Part shown: piece by piece, positions 60,901 to 64,000 of the stretch
Numbering within the stretch: position 1 is the first letter of the stretch
How the letters are laid out: each line of letters starts with the position of its first letter
NCBI GenBank assembly: GCA_021234535.1
Contig: CM037832.1
Coordinates: 2,052,359-2,116,358 of the forward strand
From: Stichopus chloronotus
Taxonomy: Eukaryota > Echinodermata > Holothuroidea > Aspidochirotida > Stichopodidae
DNA length: 64,000 nt
Reading direction: 5' to 3'
Position numbers and translations under genes: made by a program
The notes under the pieces: generated by a model
Databases searched by the model: none
Told to the model about the DNA's origin: nothing
Seen by the model: only the letters and a program-made list of their open reading frames with translations

Positions 60901-62518
60901 AAATGAAGGGGCGGGGGTTCACCTCAGGGTTTGACCCAGATGGGGGCGAGACAGGGAAGAATATTTTTCCTCTAGGGACATTTTATTTCCCTTGATGAAA
61001 GTGTGTGACCAATTCAACAGAGGTAATCTAATCGTCCAAATCGCTAATTACTTAGCCCGCCCAGATTTGGCACGTTTACACTTTTTTGAATGAGTAAATT
61101 TAGAAAAGTTTTAAAACAGTTATTCTCAAAAACCTACCGAATCCGGCACCAAGGAGGACCATTGGTAAGATAAGCATTTGTGGCAATCGGCAGAATGGAA
61201 TCTGTCAGAACATCGTGAAATCCAAATTAAAAATGTGGAAGAATCTTAAGAATTTCAGTCAACTTGAAAGAAAGTTAGTCCCGTGCCGAGTTCATATTCA
61301 GATCTTTTCTGTCAGAGCTGAACCGAGAGAACTGGGAACTACTAATTTCGGAGTTATGTCTGTCTTAAAAAGGTACGAATACTAACCAAGGTACTTGGGG
61401 TATTTCATTCCATCCTCCACACATGGACGTCCGCAACTAGGGAGGGGAAGGGTGAATTTACCGGACTCTTTGGATACAAAATATATTTCTAAGCTTGAAA
61501 CGTTGTGTAAATAATGGCCATTGAAATGTTCTAAGCAAATACCATGGTACCTCCCGCATTGATCTTGCGCGAATCATTAGACCTTTGAGCTCCTGATGAT
61601 GGGCCGTCAAGGCCCAGGAGTTGGGGTCCATTGGCTCAAGGGATATTCCCAATTGGTTGATGGAAGTACAGAACCATTCCATTTAGTAGCATTGTACTGG
61701 TCGAGAGACCAGTACAAACACAACACTAGAACTCACTCGAGTACAACTTTGTGCATAATGATCACATCACCGGTGAGTTTCTATAACAGATCAGCTATAC
61801 CAGCTAATGCACTTCACACTCGACGGATTCGACCATGAACCTATACTCTATCATACCATGTGCAAAATATTTTAAAATCATACACATAGAAACATATGCA
61901 CCGACCACTAGAAGCGAGGATCCAATGGAAAAGAAGCCCGCCAAAACCATTAACCATCTAGAAAGGTGGAAAAGAGAAATATCTGAGGGCATTAATAATA
62001 ATTTAGGAATAGTTTAATCGTGCTAAAGATAATAGCCCCTTGCAGCAAAATAACAGCTATTAGCTACCGTCAAAAAGAAAAAAGGTCAATCAAACGAAAT
62101 CACCAGTGCTACATACTGAAAGGAAATTTTTTCACCTCATAGAAAATGTCATTTTTCTTTGTCTTAGTTGTAACTGCACAATAGGTAAATATGGTTGGTC
62201 AGAGTACGGCTAAGGACATAATAATGTCTACAGGTGTTATTGGTGTACAGTTGTTAAGTTTCCGAGATAGGGTCCAACTGTTTTCTACACTGCTTGACAA
62301 CCTTATTTTTAACATCACCATTTTGTGTTACGTAATTAGATGGAAATACTTTATAACTTCAATAGAACTATCTTTATATACTACAATTAACATATCTGTT
62401 TATCTATAATCTCATCGAAGGGTATATTCTTTCACTGACCTTCGTATTCTAGTTCCAGCGAAACCAGCTAGTATACCGCAAGGTACCGCCATACCGGCCA
62501 TCGGGAGATATATGACGC
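57743..62518 (-). CDS. SLC18-family vesicular amine transporter (VMAT/VAChT-like), 3' half; 5' part outside the window
   Basis: Six - strand exons, 62518-62440, 61957-61906, 61201-61138, 60576-60457, 59845-59800 and 57902-57743, join in one frame (521 nt, about 173 residues) with GT/AG introns. They match the C-terminal third of VMAT/VAChT proteins: GVIYLPMAG (TM8), a GTRIRRW loop, IPF...LLGAGFGTLDS (with the TM11 Asp that is essential in VMATs), then RHAGMYAASVVIGSVAFSFG and FALGPAIMGALINLIGF (TM11-TM12). The last exon adds a final hydrophobic stretch and a very acidic cytosolic tail. Family role: proton-coupled loading of monoamines, acetylcholine or polyamines into vesicles. The substrate is not determined; a closer fit to SLC18A than SLC18B1 is my judgement from recalled motifs. 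Confidence 0.85.
58940..59406. mobile_element. Non-autonomous hAT-like element in the last SLC18-like intron
   Basis: Begins CAGTGGCGTACCCAGG and ends CCTGTGTACGCTAGTG (inverted). It is flanked by 8-bp repeats aaagaaaa and aaagaaac (7 of 8 match). 467 bp. Two internal copies of a ccatcggttggcgcgg-type motif are present, at about 59009 and 59208. A long - strand open frame through it (58808-59560) has no domain and is due to the repeat. Confidence 0.8.
59800..59845 (-). CDS. SLC18-like micro-exon, start of TM12
   Basis: 46 nt between the acceptor ctttcttgaag and the donor gtgagt, too short for an ORF scan. It encodes GPAIMGALINLIGFT, equivalent to the GPSxGGAIAKAIGF motif of VMATs. It enters in phase 1 and exits in phase 2, matching both neighbours exactly. 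Confidence 0.85.
60457..60576 (-). CDS. SLC18-like exon, TM11 with GTLDS motif
   Basis: 120 nt; acceptor gttttcag, donor gtgaga. It encodes the second half of the split Gly, then TLDSTLAALICRFGYERHAG and the hydrophobic stretch SVVIGSVAFSFGFAL. The acidic residue in LDS corresponds to the Asp of MVDSSMMP in VMATs, and GYERHAGMYAAS to DLRHVSVYGSVY. This is the most diagnostic exon of the gene. Confidence 0.85.
61138..61201 (-). CDS. SLC18-like exon, TM10
   Basis: 64 nt with the acceptor ttctgacag and the donor gtaggt. It encodes IPFCRLPQMLILPMVLLGAG and then F plus a split Gly. It aligns with VMAT CIPFAKNIYGLIAPN...G and runs straight into the GTLDS motif of the next exon. Confidence 0.75.
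61906..61957 (-). CDS. SLC18-like exon, TM9
   Basis: 52 nt; the acceptor cctttctag joins AG|A to give Arg, then TrpLeuMetValLeu, as in the GRW motif of VMAT. The donor is taken as gtcggt so that the frame reads ...GSSLLV|IPF in phase 0. The alternative donor three bases downstream (gtgcat) would put the next exon out of frame. Confidence 0.7.
62440..62518 (-). CDS. SLC18-like exon, TM8 region (first visible)
   Basis: 79 nt between the acceptor ccctcacacag and the donor gtcagt. It enters in phase 1 and leaves in phase 2. It encodes GVIYLPMAGMAVPCGILAG and then FAGTRIR, matching VMAT VFLPxxxxYLIGTNLFG and the following ANKMGRW loop. Upstream exons for TM1-TM7 were not found between here and the window end. 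Confidence 0.75.
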
Positions 62519-62639
62519 CTGTGTGAGGGTATATAAATTACACATAAAACATTGTCTGAAAGATAGCATGTAACTCTTTTGCTTTACAACCAAATACTAA
62601 GATTTTCAACTGAATTAATTATTTTTGTTATGTATTATC

Positions 62640-63620
62640 TCATCGCCCTATAGGGGCAAGATGAGATATTGTAGTCACTTGGCTAGTGTAGCTATATATT
62701 GCACTGTGCACCCATGGGAGAATGGTTGCCATGGAAATACTTGGAGTGGATGGGTAGCGACACCCCAGGGGTACCCCATGGTAGAGTGACCATAGGTACA
62801 GGAGGGTCCTGTTGGGTGGTATAAATGAAAACGTGTCTGTGCCAATGGGTGCGTGCGTGTGCATGTGCGTGCGTGTGTATGTGAGTCCGGACCTGTCCAA
62901 ATTGTGGTTTTTCCAGAATAGTTTGAAAAGCATATGAGCGATTAAGTTGAAACTTGGTAAGGTTGTGCATGATGCCAATATGTGCGAGAAGTATTCGTTG
63001 TATGGTAAATCAAGTCAAATTTGCTGATTTTTTAGAAAAAAAAAAAGCCAAGTTTGCCCCAAAATTGGTAGTTCCAGCATATCTTGAGAAGTATTTGAGC
63101 ATTTAATGCAAAATTTTGCAAAAACTTACCTGAGAATGAAATACTCAAGGTGTATCACTTTTGTAGTAAAGAGAGTGAAATTTGCTGATTTTTGAGGAAA
63201 AATCCAATTTTGCCCCAAAATTTGTATTTCCAGCTCATCTTGAGAACCATTAGACCAATTAACTTAAAGTTGTTAGGACTTACCTGAAAACACATTGTTC
63301 AACATAATATTACTCTAATGGTAAATCCAGTGAATTTTGCTGATTTTGGAGGAAAAAAAAGCCAATTTTGTCCCAAAATTGGTATTTCCATCATATCATG
63401 AGATGTATATGAGCATTTAATGCAAAATTTTGCAAGGACTTACTTGAGAATGTAATATTCAAGGTATATCACTTTTGTATTAAAGAGAGTGAAAATTGCT
63501 GATTTTTGTAGAAAAAAAAAGCCAATTTTGCCCCAAAATTTGTATTTCCACCATATCTTGAGAGCTAATGAAGCATTATACTCAAAATTTTGCAAGGCCG
63601 TTCCTGTGAACACAGTTATG
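62640..63620. repeat. 158-bp tandem array upstream of the first visible SLC18-like exon
   Basis: The marker 'tttgccccaaaa' recurs at 63053, 63209, 63367 (as tttgtccc) and 63527, spacings of 156, 158 and 160 bp. Units alternate in their second half (units 1 and 3 share 'gcatttaatgcaaaattttg'). A GT/GC-rich microsatellite at 62848-62884 and a short palindrome (gccctataggggc, about 62645) lie at the left. It should be intronic if the SLC18 gene continues to the right. Confidence 0.8.
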
Positions 63621-64000
63621 AAGATACAGTATAATACTCTTATAGTATACTGGTGAATTTGTATGATTGTTTGATAACAAACTTAGAGCCAGCATCTGGG
63701 TCAATAGACACCACCTTTTTAACTTTAGCCAAAACATCTTTAGCAGAACTGGCCCCTGTGGGTAATGTCTTTTATGAGAACATTATTTTTAAGTCACACA
63801 ATAATTTTAGCAGAACCAGGTCCTGCACAGGTAAATAGGAGACTTATGTGCAAATATCCATATCCTGCCCCTAACTCTAACCACTAAGCCTAACCCCCAT
63901 GGAATAACCCAATGTTATAATTGTGTTATGTAGCGTAATATGCACAGATACTTTTGAGCCATTAGTTATCGTTACTTGAGCCTAGTAGCACTAGGCTTTA
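63621..64000. other. Right edge, no supported exon
   Basis: No SLC18 TM1-TM7 exon was recognised on the - strand up to the end, so the rest of that gene is expected beyond 64000. The + strand frame at 63653-63838 has no domain. Confidence 0.35.

Noticed and set aside
1..64000. CRISPR arrays, tRNA or rRNA genes, bacterial operons
   Set aside because: None seen; the tandem repeats are eukaryotic minisatellites or satellites without spacer structure, and all genes are intron-split.

Overview
This is animal nuclear DNA: AT-rich, intron-bearing, with GT/AG splice sites and dense non-autonomous transposons, minisatellites and simple repeats. There is no bacterial or organellar gene organisation. 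The protein families and the repeat style suggest a marine deuterostome invertebrate, most likely an echinoderm and perhaps a sea cucumber. That placement is inference; no species marker was seen.

Three split genes can be supported. (1) A twisted gastrulation (TWSG1/tsg) homologue on the + strand at 36873-40704. Its three coding exons join in frame into a complete 218-residue secreted protein with both family cysteine blocks. (2) A divergent SLC16 (monocarboxylate-transporter-like) gene on the - strand. Its exons at 51528-51354, 50382-50239 and 48728-47898 join in phase to 383 residues; the last exon was not found. (3) The 3' half of an SLC18-family gene (VMAT/VAChT-like vesicular amine transporter) on the - strand. 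Six small exons run from 62518 down to a stop at 57743, and the 5' half lies beyond the right edge. These three are not an operon or an evident pathway; they are neighbours.

Layout. 1-36.8 kb has no convincing coding exon. It holds TIR elements flanked by TTAA (3696-4122, 5345-5978, 8861-9446, 15397-16069, 20327-20925), a 20-bp minisatellite (14.55-15.37 kb) and a 145-bp satellite array (18.4-20.2 kb). That satellite has a trimeric higher-order order and four nuclear-receptor half-sites per unit. 36.8-40.7 kb is TWSG1, with a hAT-like element in intron 2 flanked by a perfect 8-bp target duplication. 40.7-47.9 kb is probable 3' UTR and non-coding sequence. 47.9-51.5 kb is the SLC16-like gene, with two more TTAA elements in one intron. 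51.5-57.7 kb is intergenic apart from one doubtful short exon. 57.7-62.5 kb is the SLC18-like gene, with a second hAT-like element in its last intron. 62.6-63.6 kb is a 158-bp tandem array upstream of the first visible SLC18 exon.

No new enzymatic or defence system was found. The most notable observations are the satellite made of regularly spaced AGGTCA half-sites, the set of distinct TTAA-flanked TIR families, and the clean gene models for TWSG1 and SLC18.
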